Source: Cunninghamia lanceolata (Eukaryota > Streptophyta > Pinopsida > Cupressales > Cupressaceae). Taken from it: a stretch of 64,000 nt of DNA. Location of the stretch: contig BSBN01000860.1 in assembly GCA_027924645.1 (NCBI GenBank), forward strand, positions 1,674,001-1,738,000, read 5' to 3'. Position numbers and translations under genes: made by a program. The number at the start of each line of letters is the position of its first letter. The stretch's first letter is position 1. The notes beneath the pieces were generated by a model. It was not told the DNA's origin, did no database searches, and saw only the letters and a program-made list of their open reading frames with translations. Shown here piece after piece: positions 44,368 to 56,322 of the stretch.

Positions 44368-46049
44368 ATTTTCTATGTGCAAGAGTAGATTCTAGTTTCT
44401 ATATTTAAGAGATGCGAGGGGGGCTAATAAAGCTTATTGCAGGTTTTCCCAAAAACCCAGTATGCTCTTTTCTTGCATCTTCGGATGATCTGGAGAATCA
44501 GAAAAGTTTGAAAGAAACATTTTAACCTCTAGGGTTTGCATGTGTGTTTTGTGAGATCTAGGTGATTGTAGCATTTCAGTTATATTGGTGGCATTTTTGG
44601 TTGTTCCAACGCATCTAGGAGGCTCGAGAAAGTCAAGATTGGATTTTGTTTCACCAAAATCAGAGATCATTTGACATAGTTGTGGAACCAGGGTTTCATA
44701 CTCAAATCTGAAAATCAACTTTCAATCAGAGCATTTTTAGGCCAAAGGACCCTGTCATTGTGTCTAGGAGGCCTCACAGGTGAATTTTGATATATTATTT
44801 GCCCTGTTTCGATGCCGAGAGTTCGAAAGGCAATTTTTTTTTGCCGGAGGCCATTGTTAGCCTCTCATCGCAATTTTTGGTACATTTTTATTCAAACATT
44901 TCAAAAAATATATATTTTTTGATTTTCCTACAAAACAAAAAAATTATATAAACTTTCAAAAAAATTGTAGGTTTTGTTTTTAATTGTAAAAATTAAAAAA
45001 ATATATCAAAATTTTCAAAAAAATTGAAGGGGCTTCAGCCTTTTTCAGGCCTCGGCCCCCTTTCTGAAGTCACACAGGCCTTGTAAAGGTTCCGCTAGCC
45101 TTAAGCAAGGTTGCACACACCTTTCACAAGGCTGTTCCAGCCCTCAAGACTACATAGGGGTGCCTGCAGGTGAGGCATATAGCCCCCACCCCCATTCCTT
45201 CATTTAACCTTTTTAGGCCTTTAATAATTTTTTAAAAAATTGAAACTCAGATCTCTGCATCCAACCTGTTCACTCTCCTCAACCTCTGAGCCACTTCTTT
45301 GGCCTTTGTGCCATATTTTCTCTATCTTTGGTGGGTTCTGCTACATTTGGCAGATTTGTTAAAAATAGCAGAGCCTATTTTTATCTAGAAATTTGATTTT
45401 TTTGGCAAAGGTCTATTTTGCTAGCAGGTTCTACATTTGGCAGCACCACTAAACTTGGTGGAAAATCTAATACATTTGGCGGAGATCAATTTTTGCAAAC
45501 TCAGACCCCTCTCTGTTGGAGTTTTCATTTTGAAGACAAACTTTGAAGACTAATAACTTGAGCTCACGACCTCTGTTTCTCAAGCTTCTTTTTTTTACTT
45601 TGGCTAGTTTTCTGTGCTCTTCATGGTGGTGCAGATGATTCTTGATTTTAGTGCATGGTTTTTCTATAAATTGCAAATTCTCATAGGTGACATTGCTCTA
45701 TTCCCATTTTTTGGAACTTCGGAGGATCATAACTTTCACATATGACCTCGTATTGAGGTGATTCTTTTTTTGAAAGTGCATGGTTTTTCGAGTAGATCGC
45801 AGTGGTGTTATTAGTTTTTCTTGGTAGAGTTCCAGTATTGTAGTTTCAGCATACACCCAATTTGTGAGGGTTCTGTAAGGCATTGAAATCAAGACCACTT
45901 AGTATTTCTTTCTTGTGGCAATTTTAAACACACTAATTATAAAGTGCCAAAATCATTTTTGCTTGGGGGGTTCTTTGATTGAGTGAAAAGGGGGGTTGTC
46001 TTGTTTGTGTTCTCTTCTTTTCAACATTTCTTTTCTGCATTTCTTTATC
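44368..46049 (+). other. Leader of copia element, long and noncoding
   Basis: About 1.7 kb between PBS and gag, unusually long for a simple copia element. It is rich in T runs and contains GAAGGGGCTTCAGCC-like and GCCTTGTAAAGG-like GC patches near 45020-45150. The minus-strand frames at 44434-45898 are not convincing genes. Confidence 0.5.
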
Positions 46050-49000
46050 ATGGATCAAATAATTGTGCCCATCCTAACTCCATACAACTACTTTGTGTGA
46101 AAATCACGCATGACAATCTACTTAAGGAAAGTTGGATTACATAGGATAACAATGGGACTTGAAACTGGACCTGCTAAAGATGAAGATAAGCCTAAGTGGT
46201 TTAACGAATGTGATGAGGCATATGGAACATTGTGTTTTTCTATTTCTCCCGATTTTTTCTTTCACATTGAGTCTTTGAATTCACAAAATGAAATCTAGAC
46301 AAAGCTAGAAACACTATTTGGCACACAAGATTCAATGAGAGGTCATATGTTGGAAAATGAACTAATTAGTTTAAGTCTAGGCAATTTCAACACTATCTAG
46401 GATTTCTTCACAAAATTGAAATCACTAAGGCTGCAACTAAAACAATGTGGGATTGAAAATAAATATGAACAATTGATTCTCAGTATTCTCTCTAAGCTAA
46501 GTTTAGATTACTCTGTATTTGTTTCTACCTTCTATGCTACTAAGGGTGCACTTGGTACTCAATATGTCATCTTTAGATGATTTTGCTATCTCTCTCACTC
46601 AAGAACAAGATAAGCTAATCCAGATGGGCACTCTTAAGTCCTCTAAGTCACATGCCCTGGCTGTCAACCAAGGCACAAAAGAGCAGAAAGGACAAAGTAG
46701 TAACAACAAGAATAAGGATAAGAAACAAAAGAATAGCAATGAGAAGAAGGATCAGATAACAGTTGCTTCAAAAGCAACTAATGAGACCCAATCTTCCAAG
46801 GGTGACAAGCCTAAGAAAGAGAAGGTCCAATGTGCCTATTGTAAAAGACCCGATCATGATGAACATAAGTGCTTCAAGAAATAAATTGATCACTTGACAC
46901 ACATTCTTGAGAAGAATAATATCAGTGTTCCTAAGTCTATCAAATAGAGTTCTAATGAAGGGTCTAACAAGGCAAAATAAAATAGCAAGGGGAAAGGAAA
47001 GGTCAAGGCCCTTGTAGCAGTTGCTTCTTCACCATCCACTTGGGTTCTTCATTCGGGTTCTTTGCATCACATGGCTTCATCTAAGGAAGAGCTTGCATCT
47101 TTGGAGCCATGTACTATGCCTTCTATTTTGATGGGTGATGACACTCCTATTGAGGTGTGTGGGAGAGGGTTTGTTGATGTGGGAGTGGAACATTCCATGA
47201 TGTTCTTTGTGTGCTCTCATTATCAACTAATATCTTGTCAGTATATCTGATCACTCACACAGGTTTAGGCAAGCGGGTTGAGTTCACTCCCGATTTAGTG
47301 GAGATATGTGAGTTACACAGTGGTTCTATAGTTGCAGTTGGGAGAGAAGATCATTAGTCATGGCTCTATTTGTTTTCTCACTTTGTTCTTGATCCTCCTT
47401 CGACTATTTTTCTCTCATTTTGATGATGTGAGTAGATTATGGCATGAATGGTTTGGCCATCTTAACTACCGCTACTTGCAACAGCTCAACCAGTAGAGCA
47501 TGGTCACAGGGTTGCCTTCAATTCAGTTTTTAAGTGGTGTTTGCCAAGGTTGCATTCTTGGTAAGCATCCTAAGGAAGAGTTTGACAAAGGAAAGGCATG
47601 GAGAGCATCATAGATACTGGAGTTAGTTCATAGTGATTTGGTTGGTCCATTCCAACATCCTTGATTCAGCAAGGCTAGATATGTCCTCACATTCATTGAT
47701 GGCTTTTCTTGTTATATTTGAGTGTACTTTCTCAAACAGAAGTTAGAGGTATTTGATCATTTTCAAGACTTCAAAACTTTTGTAGAAAAGCAATCTAGGA
47801 AAGCCATCAAAGTTTTGCGCACTAATAATGGTGGTGAGTATGTCAACCATCATTTTGAGGAGTTTTGCACTTCAGAGGGGATTGATTTGCAGCATTTAGT
47901 TCCATACAATCCTCAGTAGAACAGTGTTGTAGAACAGAAGAATAGGTCCTTGAAGGAAATGGTGAACTACATGATTCACTCTAGATCTCTTGCACCACAG
48001 TATTGGGCAGAGGCCATTAACTGTGCTTTTTATATACAAAACCGTGTTCCTCATTAAGCCTTGAATGGAGTCACTACTTTTGAAGCTTGGAGCGGTTGGA
48101 AACCATTAGCTAAGCACTTTCAAGTTTTTGGTTCTCCTGCATGGGCTCACATTCCTGTAGAGAAACGTAAGTCCCTAGATCTACAGAGCAGACCTTGCAT
48201 ATTTGTAGGCTATCCTGATGGTGTGAAGGGTTATCAGTTGCTCCACCCTACTATACACGAGTTGTTTATTGAGAGGAGTATTCAATTTGAGGAGGGCTCT
48301 TCAACCTCACTTTTTATTACTTCTCCACCTTCTACATTAACATTGGAGTCACTTGGGCTACATGACAGATCTTCTGATGAATCAGATTCACCTGAGCAGT
48401 CTACTACCTCCACTTCCAATGCTAAGAATGATTCAGAGGACTCACCTCCTTCCTCTCCCAGTCATCATTCATAGTGTGATGATTCTCCTCCACATTCTCC
48501 ATCTTCTGGTCTAATTTGGGCTAGACAGACTTTGTAGTCTAGAGGCGATTGGGTTGGGGATCCATCAGACACTAGCCAAACTCATTCACAATTCTAGGGT
48601 GCTCCACATATCTTCATTGCTACTGCCTCAAATATAGTCTTTTCATGAGGCTTCTAGTATTCTTGAGTGGGATACAACTATGCAGGAGGGGTATAGTTCC
48701 TTGATGAGGAACCACACTTGGGATCTTGTCCCTCTTCCTAAGGGAAGAAAACTTGTTCGATGTAAGTGGATCTATCAGACACAATTTGTAGTAGATGGGT
48801 CGATTGACAAGCATGAGGCTCGCTTGGTCACCAAAGGATTCTACCAGGTTCTTGGGATTGATTACTCTGAGACTTTTGTGCCAGTTGCCTGAATGAACTC
48901 CATCCAACTTATTCTTGCCATTGTTGTAGCTAATCATTGGGAAGTACACCAGATGGATGTGAAGAGTGCTCTTCTTCATGGTGACCTTTAGTAGGATATC

Positions 49001-50290
49001 TACATGGAGCAGCCACAGGGGTTTGTTCAGGATTCTTCACTTGTGTGTCATCTTTAGAAGTCTCTCTATGGCCTCAAACAGGCACCTCGAGCCTAGTATG
49101 CCAAGATGGAATCCTTCCTTCTGACAGTTGGGTTCACTTAGTGCCATTCTGATCCCAATGTCTACATTTTACAGCAGGATGATTAACTCATATTTCTGGT
49201 TCTGTATGTTGATGACTTGCTGATCACAGGGAGTTCTTCATCCACCATTGGGGTTGTCAAAACTACCCTTCATGACAGGTTTTTGATGACTGACTTGGGC
49301 TTGTTGCATTACTTTCTCAGGATTGAGATCTTCCAGTCTGCTTCTGAGATCATACTCACACAGTCCAAGTATGCTCTAGATTTGTTCTCAAGGTTTCATA
49401 TGGCTAAGTGTAAGCCTGCTCCGACTCCCTTCCTTTTTGGAGTCAAACTTGAGGCTCATTGTTCTTCTCCATTTGTTGATGGCACTTTGTATCGACAGCT
49501 TGTTGGAAGTCTCATTTATCTGACTCATACGAGACCCAACATTTCATATGCTATAGGCATGGTCTCATGATTCATGCAGGAGCCTCATGAGCTGCATTGG
49601 AAAGCAACCAAGCAAATCCTTCATTACATTCAGGGTACTCATATTTTTGGGATTCACTACGTGGTGGGCATTGATCTTGACTTGGTGGGCTATACAGATT
49701 CAGATTGGGTAGGCAATTCTCAAGATCACAAGTCTACTTCAAGTTACAGCTTCTCACTTGGTTTAGGTCCTGTTTGTTGGTTGAGCAAGAAGTAGTCTTC
49801 TATTGCTCTATCTTCTACTGAGGTTGAGTATCGGGGGGCTGTGAATGCTACCACTGAGGCCATATGGCTTCAGAATCTTCTCACTGAGTTTGGTATTTAG
49901 ATCAAACGACCATCAATCATATTTTGTGACAACCAAAGTGCCATTCAGATCTCACAGAATCTAGTCCATCATCAACGGACCAAACACATTGAGGTCCACA
50001 TGCACTACATCTGGGAGCTCATCCATGCCCATGTGATTGACTTTCACTATAGTCTAACTTCCAAGTAGGTTGTTGATATCTTCACCAAACCCTTCACTGA
50101 GAGCAAGTTCCTTCATTTGCGAGCCTTGTTGGGGGTGTGGGATGCTTCATCTTCTGGGGGGCTTCATCCTCTCACTCGGAGTCTTGAATCTCTCTACTTT
50201 GGGGGGTCTCTTCTTTCTCTCTCTCTATTTGGGGAGGCTTCTTTTCTTTGGGGGGGAACTTTATGTACATGGGTACCTCATCAAGCTTGA
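46050..50290 (+). pseudogene. Copia gag-pol polyprotein, broken
   Basis: Begins MDQIIVPILTPYNYF (ATG 46050) with a TGA where Trp is usual, then a UBN2-type gag and a CCHC knuckle (CAYCKRPDHDEHKC, near 46830-46875). The protease reads LHSGSLHHM near 47050, with the catalytic Asp replaced by His. The integrase has RLWHEWFGHL and CQGC (zinc site), HSDLVGP, TNNGGEY where the second Asp is Asn, and VVEQKNRS. Reverse transcriptase, about 48680-49570, has KARLV-type text and an intact LYVDDLL. RNase H, about 49800-50110, has the CDNQSAI and DIFTKPF motifs. Gag and pol lie in successive frames with slips near 46400 and 48550, and there are many TAG or TGA stops. The module order (integrase before RT) defines Ty1/copia. 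Confidence 0.93.
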
Positions 50291-50338
50291 TTTGCTAGGA
50301 CCCATCTCTACATCCACCTAAGCTATGCTTAAGGGGGG

Positions 50339-50788
50339 TGTTAGTGTAGGTTTTTATTTCCTAGTTGGGTTATTTATTTTCCCTATAATTCATAGGTTTT
50401 TCCTACACTTTTATTAATCTCGCTTAGGTTAATAAAGCATGTCTTATTAGGTGAGTGGATTATGAGGTGTCACCTTCCTACATGTGAGCAACCATTAGCT
50501 ATCTTGGGAAGATAATTTGTTATCTTTCGTCTGATAGATGGTTTCTCCTCATTGGTCGGTGTTGCCACCTCCTTCCTCTCCCTAGTCTATATAAGCATGC
50601 TACCTAGCTTATATTTTGTATCCTTTGCTTTTGCATCCTCTTAATGTTATTTTTCTTCTAGCATTTGCACTACTCTTAGAGACTAACTCTGTGATGTTAT
50701 TTTGATTTCGTATCGTTTGCATTCATAGTTTAGATATATATTCATTTGCACTAGTTTTTTGGGTTAATAATCTTTTCAGATTCTAACA
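50339..50788 (+). repeat. 3' LTR of copia element
   Basis: 450 bp, preceded by the polypurine run AAGGGGGG. It differs from the 5' LTR by scattered substitutions and small indels. Confidence 0.94.
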
Positions 50789-50793
50789 AGCTA

Positions 50794-51555
50794 GACACTT
50801 TTTGTGTTTGCTTCAAAATTTCCTTAGAAATTCTAGTTTCAAGCCTCAAGTTGGACCTTCAATTGTAATTAACTTGACAAGATAATTTGCAATATTGTAG
50901 TCCTCGAAATGAACTTTCCAACAAGTATAATTTTGATATATTTTCATTTTATTATGTATTCAATTTTCAATTTTTACTGAACATAGGTTTTTCACCGAAC
51001 ATTAAGTTCTTCATTATACACAGGTGGAAAAATAGTGAAAAACTGAAAAAAAAATTCCAAAAAATACCTTTGCACTAGGTATTGATGTCTTTGCTTCACC
51101 AAAATAAATTGAATTTTGATATATACACAAGTTATACTTGTCGACATACACATATGTCCAAATTATAGTTACCCTGACTTAAAAAATTAATTAAAAAAAT
51201 GTAACAAAAAATTATGAAAAAATATCCATGCACTAGATATTGATATTAAAAATTTATATTTTAAAAATTAGAATTTTATTCTTTCTAGAAAAAAAGTTAT
51301 GCTGGACGACATAAACGTTACTTTCTGAAAATGTTGTTTACTATTAAAAAGTAGTTATTAAAAGAGACATTGAAAGATTCATGATTTATTTCAAAAAAGA
51401 AAAGAAAAAGTATATTTAGAATCTACACACAAATCACTAGTTCGCATCATCTTCAAATTCTTAACGGTTGAGCTGCTATAGATCTCAAAAAGTGAAGATT
51501 TAGTTAAAAATATTGATATTAATGTCCATCTTGGCCAAAAAATGGGACCCATTAT
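50794..51555. repeat. AT-rich flank with a diverged repeat
   Basis: A phrase ATACCTTTGCACTAGGTATTG near 51062 recurs as ATATCCATGCACTAGATATTG near 51223, so a diverged duplication with about a 160-bp period. No gene. Confidence 0.4.
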
Positions 51556-52248
51556 TGTGGGATTACCCATAATTCATAATTCCACATGCAAAAGAATAAT
51601 CAAACATACCATCAAGGTGACACAAGATATACCCTGGGAACACCCTTCATGAGGGAAAAACCCAGCCTCCAAAAGCATCCATATCCATTGTATTATTCAA
51701 CAATAAACATTACAATACATGGCCTCCATGAATACTTATGAATCATCAAGCTCTCTACATGCACTCCATGTGAACAAGCATGTAACTGCATGTCCCATGC
51801 CATGCTTCAAACCCTCAGAAATGCAACCTACAAGAGATGCTCAATACAATGACATTCTCTCACACAACCTATAGCCAAAACAACCAACAACAAACCCCAA
51901 CTACTAACCATGTGCTTGCTTTTATAGAATCAAGCTCACACAAATACAATATGTAGTATGGAGAAAACCATGTGTTCCAAAACCATTGACCCCTCATTTA
52001 ATATTCGAAACTAAGTTTTCACTTTATGCCCAATATTAAATAATTTCTCAAATAAATAAATAATTATTCTCTGTGTCCCACACACAAAATAATTAACCCA
52101 ATGTTACATACAATGTTTACTAGTGGCACCTAAATAAATATCTAATTTGGCTAAACACATCAATTAAGGTGCACCACAAATAAATATTTATTTTACATAA
52201 ATAAAATAATCAATGTTATGCAAGGTGTACAACACACCTATTCCAACA
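51556..52248 (-). mobile_element. LTR of an old element (3' LTR-like)
   Basis: On the minus strand the sequence TGTTGGAATAGG begins directly after a polypurine run, AAGTGGGAGAA (52250-52262), as expected for a 3' LTR. A TCTATAAAAGCAAGC box lies near 51918-51932. The far end is set at a CA near 51556 and is uncertain. Confidence 0.5.
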
Positions 52249-52661
52249 TTCTCCCACTTGTTGTATACATTGCATAAGAGTCAATCAATAAAATACATCT
52301 AGCATGCTCTCGTGCTCCATCAAGATACTTGCAATAAAATCAATGTAACCACCATCTCAAGCAAGAACTCCTCTCATCCTCCAACATGCCACCTATGGAA
52401 GAAAAGGAACATGCCAAGGTGAAGATACACAAACCCAAAGAACACTTGTAGCATCAAATCCAAGTGATAACAAAGGCTCCAAACTATTGTCAAAGGTAGA
52501 AAACCCACATGATCAGAAATAACACCCACAACATATGCTAATATATCCAACCATCCATACCTCATAGGTGTCAACAACATCAGTAAACTCATGCCAACAA
52601 CATATCCAACCCATATATCGCAATCACAAGCTCCATGTATAAATCTTGTCAATGAAGAACA
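52249..52661 (-). other. Internal DNA of old element, noncoding
   Basis: Contains the polypurine tract and no open frame of known type. It continues beyond the solo LTR at 53904. Confidence 0.35.
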
Positions 52662-53898
52662 TGTTAGACTTAGGGCATACAACTGAGAGGGGGGGTGAAT
52701 CAGTTGTGCGAAACTTTCTCTATTTAAACACTTGAATCTTCTTTAGTGATTAGCATAATATTAATCATGAACCATAATGCATTTAAATCAAAAGCAGAAA
52801 CATATCAACACATATGACACCAAGATTTTGACGTGGAAAACCCGGTTAAGGGAAAAACCATGGGGTGATTAACCAAAGAATGTATTCTCTGTTAGAAGAA
52901 TAGAAGGAACAAAATGGCACATGCCAATTAGGGCTCACTGCCCGAGTACATTGCTCACAAGAGGCTCACTACCTACAAGAGACACACTGTCTACAAAGGA
53001 ATTAGTATCACATTTATGAAGTGGAGAATAACATCTTCAGCATGCTTGAATCAGTTCCATTTAAGCCCAATACTTTTGCTCTGCCTTTCACACTTCTCTT
53101 TTCTACCACACACTCATCACCTCAAGACGCACTTCAAAATGACTTCACAATCCCTTATTTATACAAGGCATCGACTTAGGAACAATCATCTAAGTCGGCA
53201 AACACCTACAAGAACATCCGCAAGACGTGTAATATATCCAATCAGCCAGTCTCAAGAAGAACACCAATATCCGTGGTTATTCTTCAAATGCAAACTCTAA
53301 CTTCAATGCGAACCACTAACATGAACTGGACATGATCCAACGATCATCATAACCTTCCCTGAATCACCAAGAACATCCGCACTTCATCATCCTACTGGAA
53401 TTCTTCTCTCCATCCAGATCTTCAAGAACACAGTCTATCATCACTATCACAAATGAATAGGCTCTTCCAGACCTTCAACCCATGAACCAATCTAGTTGAT
53501 ACTTCACAAGAACATCCTCAACACTCCCTCAAATCCGTAGAATGGGATAATGAAATTCTAGATCTCACCGGACCTATCTGTGGCACTCTGTCACCTCTGA
53601 ACACCTACCGGAACCGGTTCTACTTGAGCGACCATAACTTCTTTAGATCTTCATGCGAACCTCTGAAAACTTGATTAGAGCGTCTCAAGACTTATATCTA
53701 AAAACCCTTTAAACTACATCCTCTGATCCTCAACCTATTGAGGACTTTTACCTTCTTGTCATCACTATTCTTCATTGTTCCTGATTGAGACTTATTTTCT
53801 CAATATCCTCAGCACATAGCTCATCTAATCCTTCTCATTAATGTAACATGAGTATGTTGACATCAATGACAACACCAGATAGGCCCATACTTGCAATA
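52662..53898 (-). mobile_element. Solo LTR, copia family A (copy 3)
   Basis: 1,237 bp on the minus strand, with the plus strand reading TGTTAGACTTAG to TTGCAATA; the last bases differ from the expected TTGCAACA by one C-to-T change. It has a perfect TSD, GAACA (52657-52661 and 53899-53903). It shares the CACCCCCCC block near 52695 and the TATTTATA box at 53156-53163. Confidence 0.92.
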
Positions 53899-55283
53899 GA
53901 ACATACACATACAAGAACTCCCACTGCATGGGTAATGTCAAATCTAAAAATAGATCAAGGCATACTAAGTTTACTAAACAACACTCAAACCAAGGTGTGG
54001 CTAATGTAGTACCAACAACAATCACAATGATCAACACATGCAAGATAAATAATTGCATACGCTCTCAAAGCATGTCACCATAAGTCTCCCAAGTCCAACC
54101 ATATCAACATGATCCTTCAAGAAGTAGCCATAAAACAAAGAGAGAAAACCTGTAAATCATGTCATAACATGTCCTTCTACCAACACCTTAAAGTGATAAG
54201 CTGTGTAAAAGTATGATCTCCTTAGAAACCCAAATGAATCCCATAGATCAAATTAACATATGAATCATGTAACCAACATGGATGTAAGCCTCTCTAAAAA
54301 AGCTAGATCAAACTCATAACCATTCCATAACTAGGAATAAGCCCAATCACATCTCTCAAACTCCTCATAATGTACATCATAAATCAAACCATATGAACAA
54401 GAAGATAACCATGCCAACATCCCTCAAATGAACCCTCCATAACCAATAATCATAGCTCAAGATCCATATCCATAAGAAGATAAAACATAAAGCAAAATAC
54501 ATCTAAAAGGATGGGCAATACATCATAGATAATAATTCGTCGAGTAGACCAAGAGTGGGTAATGAGAATTCTCCTCCATGACACACCAAGCCTCAATGAC
54601 TCTCTCCAAGAACAATCTCTTATAGGTCTATAATGAACTCATGTCCATATCCAGGTGTAGGCTCCTCAGTCTTTCTGTTGAAATCTCATCAAAGAGTAAT
54701 AATCTCAACACATGATCTCCAAGAACAAAAGATCTCTAGCCTCACCTAAATCTCCAAGTATCCATGAGAACCTCCATGATCAATACATGCTAAACTCAAA
54801 ATGCAAAACTGCACTATCATGAAGTTCCCAAGCACGTGACCAATGTACTCGATACCAAAAGAACCAACATGATCATAGTCAAAGCTCACATTCCATGTAT
54901 GCATAACCTAGGAACACATCATTACATCATGATCTAATCATTTCCTCAAAGGAAGATTTATGTCTCATAAGAACATATCCTACTCCAAAGAGCACCCATA
55001 CCATGTCAACACTCTAATGCACAATCAAGAGTAAACCAAAACACAATACCAACCATCATGTAAGCGAGGATCACCTGTCAAATCTGACAAACCATAACCA
55101 ACAGCTCACCAAAGACTCCAAGAGTCCTCCATGGTACCAAGATGTCAACATCTCCAAATCACGTGAATATAATCATCTCTTCTCAATAGAACCCAAGATA
55201 TCAATGAACTCTCACTACATAGAAGAAATAGAATCTAATAGCTCCTCCATGACAACAACAACAACAACTGTAAAAGATCATTC
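53899..55283 (-). other. Internal DNA of old element, no recognisable gene
   Basis: 1.4 kb of Ca-rich plus-strand composition (many CAT, CCA, CAA words) with no pol motif in any frame I tried. It appears to be the continuation of 52249-52661. Confidence 0.35.
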
Positions 55284-56322
55284 TGTTCAAATACATAGGA
55301 CAACTGAGAGGGGGGGTGAATCAGTTTTCACCAAAACTTAACTTCTTATAAACATCAATACATCAATCAATTAATCACTGTAATTATGATTTAACCATGA
55401 AAGTATGAAATTTGAAAATTAAGTACAAACACACATGAGACACCAATTTTTTTATGTGGAAAACCCTATAAGGGAAAAACCACGATGAGTGTTAGCTCGC
55501 AAAATAAATATGTTATAGAAATACCGAAAATCAGAGGCTCACTGCCTTAGGGCTCACTGCCAAGATCGGCTCACTACCAAGGGGTGGCTCACTGCCAAAG
55601 GTTTGTGAACTAATTTGATAGCATCTACTCCATGCCTGAATTCAGTTCCATTGAGGTGCAATACAACTCTTTTGCTCTGCTCTTTGTACTCTTTCTTCAC
55701 TTATCTTCACATTTTCACACAAGGACATCTTTTCCACAATTTCATTACAAGTATTTATACAGTTCATCAACCTTGGAATGTACATCAAGTTTGGTATTAC
55801 ATACATCAACCATTGGAACAATCTCCAAGGTCAGCATTACAAACATACATAGAAATAGGTTTGGACCTAAACAAAATTAGCTAAGGAAAAGATATATGCG
55901 GAACACATTATGCCTTAGCTGGGACTCAAATGCAATATTCCACGCCACAACATGTTTCCACAATCTTCAATGCATCTCTGCAAGTAGTGAAAATAACCAA
56001 GTTGGCCAAGACTTGGAGTTAACACTAAGTCTTTTAAGAATAGTCTACATCTATGATCTAAATTACTCTTTGCAGACCAATCAGAAGGTAGGAACATGAT
56101 CAGGAGACATCCACAAGCACATTGTAATCACCAAGAACATCCACACAACTTCTAACCACTTTGTCAAGAAGATTCTTCAAACTAGAGCACTTAAACAACA
56201 CTGTCAGCTACTATCATAAAGAAAAGATCATTTGCGGACCACCAAATCATGAACCATTTGAGTTGAAGGCACATAACATCATTCCAGACTTAACTCTAGA
56301 ACTGCAAACCATAATACTTTAA

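Larger units (their letters stand above)
43903..50788 (+). mobile_element. Full-length Ty1/copia element, decayed
   Basis: 6,886 bp on the plus strand, with 5' LTR 43903-44356, PBS directly after it, gag-pol, a polypurine run AAGGGGGG and 3' LTR 50339-50788. A perfect TSD, AGCTA, lies at 43898-43902 and 50789-50793. Undoing it joins GGTGCTT-AGCTA to GACACTTTTTG. Coding sequence is broken by stops and two frame slips. Confidence 0.95.

Noticed and set aside
51556..52248. Target duplication for the old LTR
   Set aside because: No 5-bp pair could be set, because the other LTR of that element is not in the window and the lower end is uncertain.
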